A DNA stretch of 30,012 nucleotides from UBA4717 sp045531795 (GTDB lineage: Bacteria > Bacillota > Clostridia > Oscillospirales > CAG-272), in assembly GCA_045531795.1 (NCBI GenBank), contig JAZSET010000076.1:1-30012 (forward strand). Reading direction: 5' to 3'. Shown one piece after another: positions 1 through 6,593 of the stretch; position 1 is the first letter of the stretch, and each line of letters opens with the position of its first letter. A program made the position numbers and the translations under genes. The notes beneath the pieces were generated by a model. It saw only the letters and a program-made list of their open reading frames with translations. It was not told the DNA's origin and searched no databases.

Positions 1-1013
1 AGGGTGAACCTGGCGAACCTGGTGCAAAAGGTGAAAAGGGCGACAAAGGCGAGCCCGGTGAGCCTGGCGCAAAAGGTGACAAGGGCGACAAAGGCGAGCC
101 CGGTGAGCCTGGCGCAAAAGGTGACAAAGGTGATCCCGGTGAGCCTGGTGAAAAAGGCGAAAAGGGTGACAAAGGTGATCCCGGTGAGCCTGGCGCAAAA
201 GGCGATAAGGGTGACACTGGCGCGAGAGGTTCAAAGGGAGAAGCCGGCAGAGGCATAGATTATATGGAATTCAATTCGGATGGTGAATTGATGGTGTATT
301 ACACCGATGGTACATATCAGAATCTTGGAAGAATCCCAACCCCAAATACAGGAAATGGAAGTGGTTCTTCGGATAAACCCGAAGAACCGGAAGAAGATGA
401 AATTTTAACATATTCATTACTTGATGACGGAACATATGGAGTAATGGCAGGTTTAGATGCGGCTACACAGGCAAGTATAACTATTCCTGAAACTTACAAT
501 GATATAGCCGTTACACAAATACTGACCGGCGGTTTTGAGAATTTGACTGTTTTACAGTCAATCTCTATTCCTGATAGTGTAACAACAATAAATCAAAATG
601 CTTTTTCGGGATGTGTTTCTTTAACATCGATAACAATACCAAGTAGTGTTACTTTTATTGGTAAAAAAGCTTTTTACCAAAGTGCTTTGACATCTGCGAT
701 TTTCGAAAATTCTAATATTACAGGAGCGGGGTCTTGGAAACTATCTGACGGCATCAAGGTTAACCCCAGACTTTATGAGCGTGAATTGCATTCATTCTCA
801 CAAGCTTATTATGTTGATTATTCGTTTGGAACGGGCTACATAGTCAAATATTTATGCGATATTACAGATCCTTATGTTGCAGCGCAGGCTTTATCGGCCA
901 CAGCAAAAATAACAGAAACAGAGGAATATTTTGCTACAAGTTCAGCATCTCCAACAACTAAAATATCAACTGTAAAAAAAGACCTCTATACAGTGGATTG
1001 GTATGTAGAATAA
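1..1013 (+). CDS. Collagen-like / BspA-type leucine-rich repeat surface protein (5' partial)
   Basis: The reading frame is open from base 3 and runs to the TAA at 1011-1013; the true start lies outside the window. Bases 3-254 encode uninterrupted Gly-X-Y triplets rich in GEP, GAK and GDK, which is the collagen-like repeat signature. A linker rich in Gly, Ser, Pro and Glu follows (about 340-400). Then comes a domain with two to three BspA/LRR_5-type repeats of the form 'SITIP-SV--IG--AF' (about 475-710). The C-terminal 90 or so residues have no motif I recognise. No LPXTG or other sorting signal is seen at the C-terminus. Proteins of this architecture are normally exported and surface-exposed, with the triplet region forming a stalk; that role is inferred because the N-terminus and any signal peptide are missing. 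An internal ATG at 264 is not the start, because the collagen-like frame reads straight into it. Confidence 0.88.
   Translation, partial: GEPGEPGAKGEKGDKGEPGEPGAKGDKGDKGEPGEPGAKGDKGDPGEPGEKGEKGDKGDPGEPGAKGDKGDTGARGSKGEAGRGIDYMEFNSDGELMVYYTDGTYQNLGRIPTPNTGNGSGSSDKPEEPEEDEILTYSLLDDGTYGVMAGLDAATQASITIPETYNDIAVTQILTGGFENLTVLQSISIPDSVTTINQNAFSGCVSLTSITIPSSVTFIGKKAFYQSALTSAIFENSNITGAGSWKLSDGIKVNPRLYERELHSFSQAYYVDYSFGTGYIVKYLCDITDPYVAAQALSATAKITETEEYFATSSASPTTKISTVKKDLYTVDWYVE
3..254 (+). repeat. Tandem collagen-like coding repeat, mostly 45-bp units
   Basis: The segment consists of five degenerate tandem copies of a 15-residue unit (GEPGEPGAKGDKGDK and variants; the third copy is one triplet shorter), followed by GARGSKGEAGRG. 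Copies differ by D/E, K and A/E substitutions and by silent changes. The repeat runs off the left edge, so the total copy number is unknown. Such arrays vary in length between strains by slippage and can collapse in short-read assembly. Confidence 0.92.
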
Positions 1014-1028
1014 AAAATGTTTAAAATT

Positions 1029-1060
1029 AGGAGCGGTAAATTTATCGCTCCTATTTTTGT
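1029..1060 (+). terminator. Rho-independent terminator after the collagen-like gene
   Basis: AGGAGCG (1029-1035) pairs with CGCTCCT (1046-1052). The inner TAAA/TTTA bases extend the stem, and a T-rich tail ATTTTTGTT follows. It begins 15 bases after the stop codon. Confidence 0.85.
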
Positions 1061-1208
1061 TAAAAAACTCAAGTTGCAGAATGGACATATTAGCTTTTAT
1101 TGGACAAAGAACAATTTATATTTTAAAATCAAGCCCAATAAATTAAAAATACTTTTTATACGGTCTTACTTTTTAAGGAAACCAGTAATAAGGTTCATTA
1201 TTACATGC

Positions 1209-1237
1209 TTGATTTTTTTGTGCTGTTATGATATACT
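1209..1237 (+). promoter_or_regulatory. Sigma-A-type promoter of ackA
   Basis: TTGATT (1209-1214), a 17-base spacer and TATACT (1232-1237). Transcription would start near 1244, about 30 bases before the ackA start codon. The 1061-1208 stretch upstream is AT-rich and I see no gene in it; the 77-codon open frame across 1017-1250 overlaps the terminator and this promoter and looks spurious. Confidence 0.75.
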
Positions 1238-1274
1238 AAATGGGACATAATACATACTGAAAGGAATTGACAAA

Positions 1275-2486
1275 ATGAAGGTTTTGGTAGTAAACGCAGG
1301 CAGCTCATCACTGAAGTATCAGCTTTTTGATACAGATAGCGGTGATGTTCTTGCAAAAGGTATATGCGAAAGAATAGGTATCGGTGGCGCTATCACTCAC
1401 AAAGTTCCGGGGCGCGATACCTATGAAGCAGAAATTGAAATGAAAAATCACACGGTAGCAACACAGATTCTTGTTGAAACACTTTGCTCACCCACACTCG
1501 GAGTAATTAAGAGTATGGATGAAATTGAGGCTGTCGGTCACAGAATTGTGCACGGCGGTGCATTTTTAAAGGAAAGCGTGCTCGTTGATGATGATGTGCT
1601 CGAAAAGCTTAACGGTTGTCTTGATATTGCTCCTCTTCACACCGCGGCTCATCTTATGGGTATTCACGGATGTATGGAAGCAATGCCATCAAAGCCTCAG
1701 GTGCTTGTTATAGACACCGCTTTCCACTCAACAATGCCTCCCGAAGCATACACATATCCGCTTCCCAAGGATTTGTGCGAAAAATATCACATTCGCCGTT
1801 ACGGCTTCCACGGCACTTCCCACAGATATGTATCTGGCGAAATGATTAAGATTTTAGGCAAACCTGCCGAGGACACAAAGATTATCACCTGTCACCTTGG
1901 TAACGGCTCATCTATTTCGGCGGTTAAGGGCGGCAAGGTTATAGATACAAGCATGGGCTTTACACCCCTTGACGGATTTATTATGGGCTCCCGCTGCGGC
2001 TCCATTGACCCCGCAATTGTTCCCTTTTTAATGTCAAAGGAAAATATGACTCCCGATGAAATCAACAACTTTATGAACAAGAAGTGTGGATTCTTAGGCG
2101 TGTCAGACGGACTTTCAAGCGATTGCCGTAACCTTGGCGAAGCAATTGAAAAGGGAAATGATGACGCAAAACTTGCAATTGATATTTTAACCTATCAGAT
2201 AAGAAAATATATCGGTGCATACACTGCGGCGATGAACGGACTTGATGCTTTAGTATTTACTGCGGGAATCGGTGAAAACCGTACAGAAATCAGAAAAGCA
2301 GCCTGCAAGAATATGGAATTCTTCGGAATTGAGCTTGATGAAAAGAAAAATGATGAAACCAGGCTTCAGAGCGACAATGTCTGCATTTCCACAGAAAACT
2401 CCAAGGTTAAAGTTTACGTAATACCCACAAACGAAGAGCTTGTTATAGCACGTGACACAGAAAACATAGTATCAAAGCTTAAATAA
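1275..2486 (+). CDS. ackA: Acetate kinase
   Basis: A 403-residue cytoplasmic kinase that interconverts acetyl phosphate plus ADP and acetate plus ATP, the last energy-yielding step of acetate fermentation. The N-terminal signature VLVVNAGSSSLKYQLFD (residues 3-19) carries the phosphate-binding Asn7. GHRIVHGG, DTAFHSTMPP and the HLGNGSSISAV loop are all present, as is the ENRTEIR segment near the C-terminus. The length equals the usual family length, so the gene is complete. The ATG at 1275 follows AAAGGA at a good distance. The usual partner pta is not next to it; the next gene begins 23 bases downstream on the same strand, suggesting co-transcription with the three genes that follow. The assignment is very secure. 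Confidence 0.98.
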   Translation: MKVLVVNAGSSSLKYQLFDTDSGDVLAKGICERIGIGGAITHKVPGRDTYEAEIEMKNHTVATQILVETLCSPTLGVIKSMDEIEAVGHRIVHGGAFLKESVLVDDDVLEKLNGCLDIAPLHTAAHLMGIHGCMEAMPSKPQVLVIDTAFHSTMPPEAYTYPLPKDLCEKYHIRRYGFHGTSHRYVSGEMIKILGKPAEDTKIITCHLGNGSSISAVKGGKVIDTSMGFTPLDGFIMGSRCGSIDPAIVPFLMSKENMTPDEINNFMNKKCGFLGVSDGLSSDCRNLGEAIEKGNDDAKLAIDILTYQIRKYIGAYTAAMNGLDALVFTAGIGENRTEIRKAACKNMEFFGIELDEKKNDETRLQSDNVCISTENSKVKVYVIPTNEELVIARDTENIVSKLK

Positions 2487-2509
2487 ACCTAAAACGGAAG
2501 TAAAATTCA

Positions 2510-3346
2510 ATGAAAAAAATTGGCACAACCAATACCATAATGCTGTTACTGTCGGCATTTGTTCTTATATGCTACCTGCCGTATCTGATTCTTGTTACCG
2601 TTAACAGGGAGTCATTTTTCGCTTGTTTTATACCATTTATGGTAGTTGTAGCGGCAAGTGTGCCCGCCGTTCTTTATATTATAAGGCGAGATAAGTTAAA
2701 TACTTTTTTAAAGGTGCTGCGGATTATATACATCGCAGGAATGGCTTTCTATTTTGTAACCTTTATTGCTTTTTCGGTGTATATCGGTGTCTGCTCAATT
2801 GACAGTGCCGGGGATGTTTCCGAAATACTGGCAGGCGATGACGGCAGCGGTGAGGGTAATGTTATATTTGTTTTTGGTTGCAGAACCTACTATTACACAC
2901 CAAGCTGGCAGCTTAAAAGCCGGCTCGACACGACACTGACTCTTATGAACGCTCTTCCAGATTCTGTTTGTATTGTATCAGGAGGACAGGGTGAAAACGA
3001 GGGTGTTGCAGAGGCTCTTTCAATGCTTGAATATTTAAAGAAAAACGGCATTGACGAAGAGCGCATTTATGTTGAGCCTTATGCTGGAAACACATATCAG
3101 AACATTGAGTTTTCTCTTAAAATGATAGAGGAAGAAAAAATAAGCTGTAATCGCATTATCGGCGTTTCGTCGGACTTCCACATTCCCAGAATCAAATATC
3201 TTTTTGACTATTATGATGTAGAAGCAGATACAGTTTCTGCTCCCTCAAGAGATTTCGGGCAGTTCTTTATGAGCATTGTCCGCGAATATATGGCATATAT
3301 CAAGCTGTTTCTTGTCACCACCTTCGACATGCCGCATATACTGTAA
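2510..3346 (+). CDS. YdcF/SanA-family (DUF218) membrane protein
   Basis: 278 residues. Three hydrophobic segments (about 9-30, 36-58, 68-93) are followed by a DUF218-type alpha/beta domain (about 117-265) with the family pattern: VIFVFGCR, then WQLKSRLD, then VSGGQGENEGVAEA, then RIYVEPYAGNTYQNIEFS. DUF218 proteins such as YdcF, SanA and ElyC are linked to envelope and peptidoglycan integrity in other bacteria, but their biochemistry is not settled, so no reaction is assigned. The domain probably sits at the outer face of the membrane after the third helix; this topology is inferred. The ribosome binding site (CGGAAG near 2494) is weaker than in neighbouring genes, fitting expression from the ackA transcript. 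Confidence 0.85.
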   Translation: MKKIGTTNTIMLLLSAFVLICYLPYLILVTVNRESFFACFIPFMVVVAASVPAVLYIIRRDKLNTFLKVLRIIYIAGMAFYFVTFIAFSVYIGVCSIDSAGDVSEILAGDDGSGEGNVIFVFGCRTYYYTPSWQLKSRLDTTLTLMNALPDSVCIVSGGQGENEGVAEALSMLEYLKKNGIDEERIYVEPYAGNTYQNIEFSLKMIEEEKISCNRIIGVSSDFHIPRIKYLFDYYDVEADTVSAPSRDFGQFFMSIVREYMAYIKLFLVTTFDMPHIL

Positions 3347-3367
3347 AAAAACCTTGGAGGGATTTTT

Positions 3368-4081
3368 ATAAAACCCATCATAATCATTACTCCGCACCAC
3401 GAAAAAGGTGAAAACAGATTTTCTTCCCGCTTTGCGTATCCTGATGCCATTATAGATTCCGGCGGTATTCCTCTTACCTGCACGCTAAATACAGAGGAAG
3501 CTTATATTGATGATTTGTTATCAGTTGCAGACGGTATTATGCTTTCTGGAGGAGACGATGTTGCAACAGAGCTTTACGGGGATATCCGCACAGAAAAATG
3601 CGGACCTGTATCAGAACTTCGTGACGAGTTTGAAATCAGTCTTGTAAAAAAAGCTGTTTCCAAAAACATTCCCACCCTCGGAATCTGCCGCGGTATTCAG
3701 GTTATAAATGTTGCCTTAGGCGGTACTCTTTATGAAGATATGCCAAGCCACAAGCAAATCACTCCGAACTTTATGCCAAGTCACAAAGTGGATATTTCGG
3801 GTGTACTTGAGGGCATTTATCCCAAAGAAGCAAATGTCAACAGCTTCCACCATCAGGCTGTAAAAAAAACTGCACAGAGTCTTGAAATCTGTGCTATCAG
3901 TTATGATGGATACATAGAGGGAATATATAAGAAAAATCATCCGTTTTTTATAGGAGTGCAGTGGCACCCCGAGCATATGATAAAAAACGATATAAGTGCA
4001 AAAAAACTATTTGCACAATTTGTAAATGAATGTGCAAAATACAGAAAGGAAAAACGAAATGATAAAGGAGCTTGTGCTTAA
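3368..4081 (+). CDS. Class I glutamine amidotransferase, gamma-glutamyl-GABA hydrolase (PuuD/peptidase C26) family; apparent ATA start
   Basis: From 3368 the frame gives 237 residues, normal for this family. The catalytic triad is visible: the Cys107 elbow in TLGICRGIQVIN, and His200 and Glu202 in GVQWHPEH. A conserved SFHHQAVK motif precedes them. Family members hydrolyse gamma-glutamyl amides such as gamma-glutamyl-GABA; the substrate here is not determinable. The start is unusual. The first ATG, GTG or TTG in frame is the TTG at 3515, which would delete the conserved N-terminal strand KPIIIITP and about 49 residues. A strong GGAGGG (3356-3361) sits 6-7 bases before an ATA at 3368 that gives the expected (M)KPIIIITPH start. 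The stop of the previous gene (3344-3346) is in the same frame, so no longer start exists. Its last 23 bases overlap the nitroreductase gene. Confidence 0.85.
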   Translation: MKPIIIITPHHEKGENRFSSRFAYPDAIIDSGGIPLTCTLNTEEAYIDDLLSVADGIMLSGGDDVATELYGDIRTEKCGPVSELRDEFEISLVKKAVSKNIPTLGICRGIQVINVALGGTLYEDMPSHKQITPNFMPSHKVDISGVLEGIYPKEANVNSFHHQAVKKTAQSLEICAISYDGYIEGIYKKNHPFFIGVQWHPEHMIKNDISAKKLFAQFVNECAKYRKEKRNDKGACA

Positions 4082-4640
4082 AAACAGAAGCTATCGAAGC
4101 TTTGACAGAAGTGTGAAGATCGAAAAAGAAACGCTTTTAGAGCTCATTGACACGGCAAGAATAACGCCCTCTGCAATGAATCTTCAGCCACTTTCGTATG
4201 TGCCGCTTACAGAGATTTATGCTGACAGAATACTTCCCTATACTAACTGGGCAAAAGCACTTAAAAATATGCCTTTGCCGCCACAGGGTATGGAACCCTC
4301 TGCATTTATCCTTTTGTGCATTGACAAAAACCGCACACCAAACCCGGCACCCGTTATGCGCGATGTTGGAATAGTTGCCCAGACAATGCTCCTGGCTGCA
4401 ACCGAAATGGGACTTGGCGGATGTATGATAGGAAGCTTTGACGGTGAAAGTATCAGGAAAGAGCTTTCACTTGATAACAATATTGATGTTCTTTTGTGCG
4501 TAGCTCTCGGAAAGCCTGCAGAAACTATTGTACTTGAAGAAATTGACAAAGACAGCAGTATCAATTATTACAGAGATGATATGAATGTACACCACGTTCC
4601 CAAACGCAGGCTTGAAGATATTATAATTGATGTGAAATAA
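4059..4640 (+). CDS. Nitroreductase-family flavoprotein
   Basis: 193 residues from the ATG at 4059, which follows AAAGGA (4045-4050) by 8 bases; longer readings in this frame have no such site. The N-terminal pattern RSYRSFD (10-16) followed by ARITPSAMNLQPLSYV matches the FMN-binding start of nitroreductases. EMGLGGCMIGSF and LLCVALGKPAE match the second half. These soluble enzymes bind FMN and use NAD(P)H to reduce nitro compounds, quinones or other electrophiles; the physiological substrate cannot be read from sequence. The gene overlaps the end of the amidotransferase, a sign of translational coupling, and is the last gene before a strong terminator. Confidence 0.9.
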   Translation: MIKELVLKNRSYRSFDRSVKIEKETLLELIDTARITPSAMNLQPLSYVPLTEIYADRILPYTNWAKALKNMPLPPQGMEPSAFILLCIDKNRTPNPAPVMRDVGIVAQTMLLAATEMGLGGCMIGSFDGESIRKELSLDNNIDVLLCVALGKPAETIVLEEIDKDSSINYYRDDMNVHHVPKRRLEDIIIDVK

Positions 4641-4675
4641 AAAAATGTGCAGTTCAGACTGAACTGCACATTTTT
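4641..4675. terminator. Bidirectional terminator between the nitroreductase gene and lexA
   Basis: A perfect 16-bp inverted repeat: 4641-4656 pairs with 4660-4675 around a GAC loop. It is flanked by A-tracts and T-tracts on the two sides, so it can stop transcription from both convergent genes. Confidence 0.93.
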
Positions 4676-4678
4676 ATT

Positions 4679-5290
4679 TCAATAATACCTCAGACACGCA
4701 ACAACCTTACCAAGTACAATTACCTCATTTACGATAATCGGTTCCATTGTGCTGTTTTCAGGCTGCAGACGGAAGTGTCCATTTTCCTTGTAAAAGGTCT
4801 TGACTGTCGCCTCTGCGTCAACAAGTGCGGCTATTATCTGACCATTTTCGGCATAATCGCACTTCTCTATAACTATAATGTCGCCGTCAAGTATTCCTGC
4901 CTCTATCATACTTTCGCCTTTTACGCGGAGTGCAAACAAAGCTGAAGCGTCTGCGTGGATATTCGGGGAAACAAAATCAACATATCCCTCAAGATTCTCC
5001 TCTGCAAGTATGGGCGCACCTGCCGCTATCTGACCAACAAGCGGTACTTTTCCGTGCGGTGCTCTTGAAGATAAATTCTCTGAGTCCTCGACCTTAAGCG
5101 CACGGCTTTTATTGGATTCACGGCGAATCAATCCTTTTTCTTCAAGGCGTTCAAGATAGGCGTGAACCGTTGATGTGCTCTTCCAGCCAAGTGCCGCTGA
5201 TATATCGCGCACACTCGGAGCAAATCCCTCTGACCTGATTTTACTGCTTATAAAATCATACAGTGCCCTTTCTTTATCGGTAAGCTTCAT
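4679..5290 (-). CDS. lexA: LexA repressor (SOS regulator, self-cleaving)
   Basis: 203 residues from the ATG at 5290, preceded by AAGGAGGGG. An ATG 24 bases further upstream (5314) lies in the ribosome binding site/operator region and is rejected. The N-terminal winged helix-turn-helix (about 1-65) contains GFAPSVRDISAALGW and the STVHAYLERLEEKGLIRR recognition region. The C-terminal S24 peptidase domain has the Ala90-Gly91 cleavage site in QIAAGAPI, the Ser127 nucleophile in KGESMIEAG and Lys164 in ATVKTFYKEN, so the Ser-Lys dyad is intact. It represses DNA-damage genes until RecA filaments trigger self-cleavage. A consensus Gram-positive operator in its own leader indicates autoregulation. 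No other gene in the window shows this operator in my reading. Confidence 0.97.
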   Translation of the reverse strand: MKLTDKERALYDFISSKIRSEGFAPSVRDISAALGWKSTSTVHAYLERLEEKGLIRRESNKSRALKVEDSENLSSRAPHGKVPLVGQIAAGAPILAEENLEGYVDFVSPNIHADASALFALRVKGESMIEAGILDGDIIVIEKCDYAENGQIIAALVDAEATVKTFYKENGHFRLQPENSTMEPIIVNEVIVLGKVVACLRYY

Positions 5291-5307
5291 TATACCCCTC
5301 CTTGTAC

Positions 5308-5321
5308 CGAACAAATGTTCG
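5308..5321 (-). promoter_or_regulatory. LexA (SOS) box of lexA
   Basis: CGAACAAATGTTCG has both CGAAC/GTTCG arms exact, with four bases between them, matching the Bacillus/Clostridium DinR-type operator. It lies just downstream of the -10 element and upstream of the ribosome binding site, so bound LexA would overlap the transcription start. Confidence 0.93.
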
Positions 5322-5329
5322 TCAAATAA

Positions 5330-5358
5330 AGTATAGCATTTATTTTCCCTTTTGTAAA
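5330..5358 (-). promoter_or_regulatory. Sigma-A-type promoter of lexA
   Basis: Read on the minus strand: TTTACA (5358-5353), a 17-base spacer and TATACT (5335-5330). The SOS box begins 8 bases downstream of the -10 element. Confidence 0.85.
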
Positions 5359-5430
5359 TAGGAAGACTGCAATTTTACAATTTATTCACAATTTACATTT
5401 TCTCTGCAATACAGGCATAATAATATACTC

Positions 5431-5459
5431 TTGCAAATTGTATTTAAATGTGGTATTAT
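5431..5459 (+). promoter_or_regulatory. Sigma-A-type promoter of gpsA
   Basis: TTGCAA (5431-5436), 17 bases, TATTAT (5454-5459). A short dyad CAACAA-TAT-TTGTTG (5465-5479) lies in the leader just before the AAAGGAGA ribosome binding site. Confidence 0.7.
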
Positions 5460-5499
5460 ATAAACAACAATATTTGTTGCAAAGGAGAATTTTAAATTT

Positions 5500-6498
5500 A
5501 TGAAAGCGACAGTGTTCGGAACAGGCAGCTGGGGCACAGCGCTCGCTCAGGTGCTTGCAGACAATGGCAACGAAGTTGTTATGTATGGAATCGACGATTT
5601 TGAAATAGAAGACATTAACAATCATAAAAACACACGGTATTTTGGCGAACTTGTTCTGGCAAACGGATTATCTGCAACAAAGGATATGAAACTTGCCCTT
5701 GACAAGGCTGAGCTTTTGCTTATTGCAGTACCTACAAAATTTGTTGCCTCTGTGCTTGAAGAGGCAAAAAAATATATCAACGGGGATTTACTTGTAGTAA
5801 ACGCCAGCAAGGGTTTTGACCCTAATACCAACAACCGTATGTCGGAAACACTCAGGCGTGTCATCGGAAACAAAATCAGTTCTCCGGTGGTTTCCGTAAT
5901 CGGACCAAGTCACGCAGAAGAGGTAATCGAAAGACGGCTCACCTCAATTTGCGCCGTTTCTACAGATGAAACTGCCGCAAAAAAGATTCAGGAGATTTTT
6001 TCCAACAGTTATCTGAGGCTTTATGTGAATACTGACGAAATCGGTGCCGAATACGGTTCTGCAATGAAGAATGTAATTGCACTTGCCTCGGGTATGCTTG
6101 CAGGGCAGGGATATGGTGACAATGCAAAAGCTGCGCTTGTTACTCGCGGTCTTGCGGAAATGACAAGGTATGCTATGGTAAAAGGCGGCAAGAGTGAAAC
6201 ACTTATCGGCCTTACGGGAGTGGGCGATCTTGTTGTTACCTGCTTCAGCGAACATTCAAGAAATTACCAGGCGGGATATTTTATAGGCAGTCACAATGGA
6301 GTAGAAGAATTTTTTAAGCAAAACACAAAGACTGTTGAGGGTATATATTCCTGCAAGGTTGTTTATGAGGATTTAAAAAATTATGATATTGAAATGCCGA
6401 TAACAACCGAGCTTTACAAGATTCTTTTTGAAAACAAAAGTCCCAAGGAAGCCCTTGCAGATATAATGTCAAGGCCCCTTAAAAACGAAAGAAAATAA
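5500..6498 (+). CDS. gpsA: Glycerol-3-phosphate dehydrogenase [NAD(P)+]
   Basis: 332 residues, the typical length. It reduces dihydroxyacetone phosphate to sn-glycerol 3-phosphate, the backbone precursor for membrane phospholipids and glycerol-phosphate polymers such as lipoteichoic acid. The Rossmann dinucleotide-binding start is TVFGTGSWGTALA (4-16). NASKGF and SVIGPSHAEEV are characteristic. The catalytic-region lysine in EYGSAMKNVIA and the signature LTGVGDLVVTCFSEHSRN are present. The ATG at 5500 follows AAAGGAGA (5481-5488). The gene is divergent from lexA and has its own promoter. The LtaS-like protein at 12862 would ultimately draw on the same glycerol-phosphate pool; that link is inferred. 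Confidence 0.97.
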   Translation: MKATVFGTGSWGTALAQVLADNGNEVVMYGIDDFEIEDINNHKNTRYFGELVLANGLSATKDMKLALDKAELLLIAVPTKFVASVLEEAKKYINGDLLVVNASKGFDPNTNNRMSETLRRVIGNKISSPVVSVIGPSHAEEVIERRLTSICAVSTDETAAKKIQEIFSNSYLRLYVNTDEIGAEYGSAMKNVIALASGMLAGQGYGDNAKAALVTRGLAEMTRYAMVKGGKSETLIGLTGVGDLVVTCFSEHSRNYQAGYFIGSHNGVEEFFKQNTKTVEGIYSCKVVYEDLKNYDIEMPITTELYKILFENKSPKEALADIMSRPLKNERK

Positions 6499-6520
6499 TT
6501 TTTTAAAAATATGTGAGTGT

Positions 6521-6578
6521 TTTTTTGTGTGTAAGCTACTAAAGAGTGGTCTGAAAGCTTTCACTTACACACAAAAAA
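6521..6578 (+). repeat. 15-bp inverted repeat with inner palindrome in the leader of the acyltransferase gene
   Basis: TTTTTTGTGTGTAAG (6521-6535) is exactly complementary to CTTACACACAAAAAA (6564-6578), separated by 28 bases. Inside, directly abutting the right arm, is a perfect 12-base palindrome TGAAAGCTTTCA (6552-6563). The T-tract precedes rather than follows the stem, so it is not an ordinary intrinsic terminator for plus-strand transcription. The right arm ends 2 bases before the AAAGGAGA ribosome binding site of the next gene. Confidence 0.7.
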
Positions 6579-6593
6579 TCAAAGGAGACAGCT

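Noticed and set aside
4..258. 84-codon open frame overlapping the collagen-like repeat in another frame
   Set aside because: It is a periodic frame-shifted reading of the repeat (VSLAQKV... pattern); the Gly-X-Y frame is the one that joins the downstream domain.
1017..1250. 77-codon plus-strand open frame after the collagen-like gene
   Set aside because: It contains the terminator (1029-1060) and overlaps the ackA promoter, has no ribosome binding site, and its product is a lysine/isoleucine/phenylalanine-rich string typical of AT-rich non-coding DNA.
6521..6578. Inverted repeat considered as the gpsA terminator
   Set aside because: The T-tract lies before the stem and no T-run follows it; the spacer is 28 bases. 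It was kept as an unexplained repeat.
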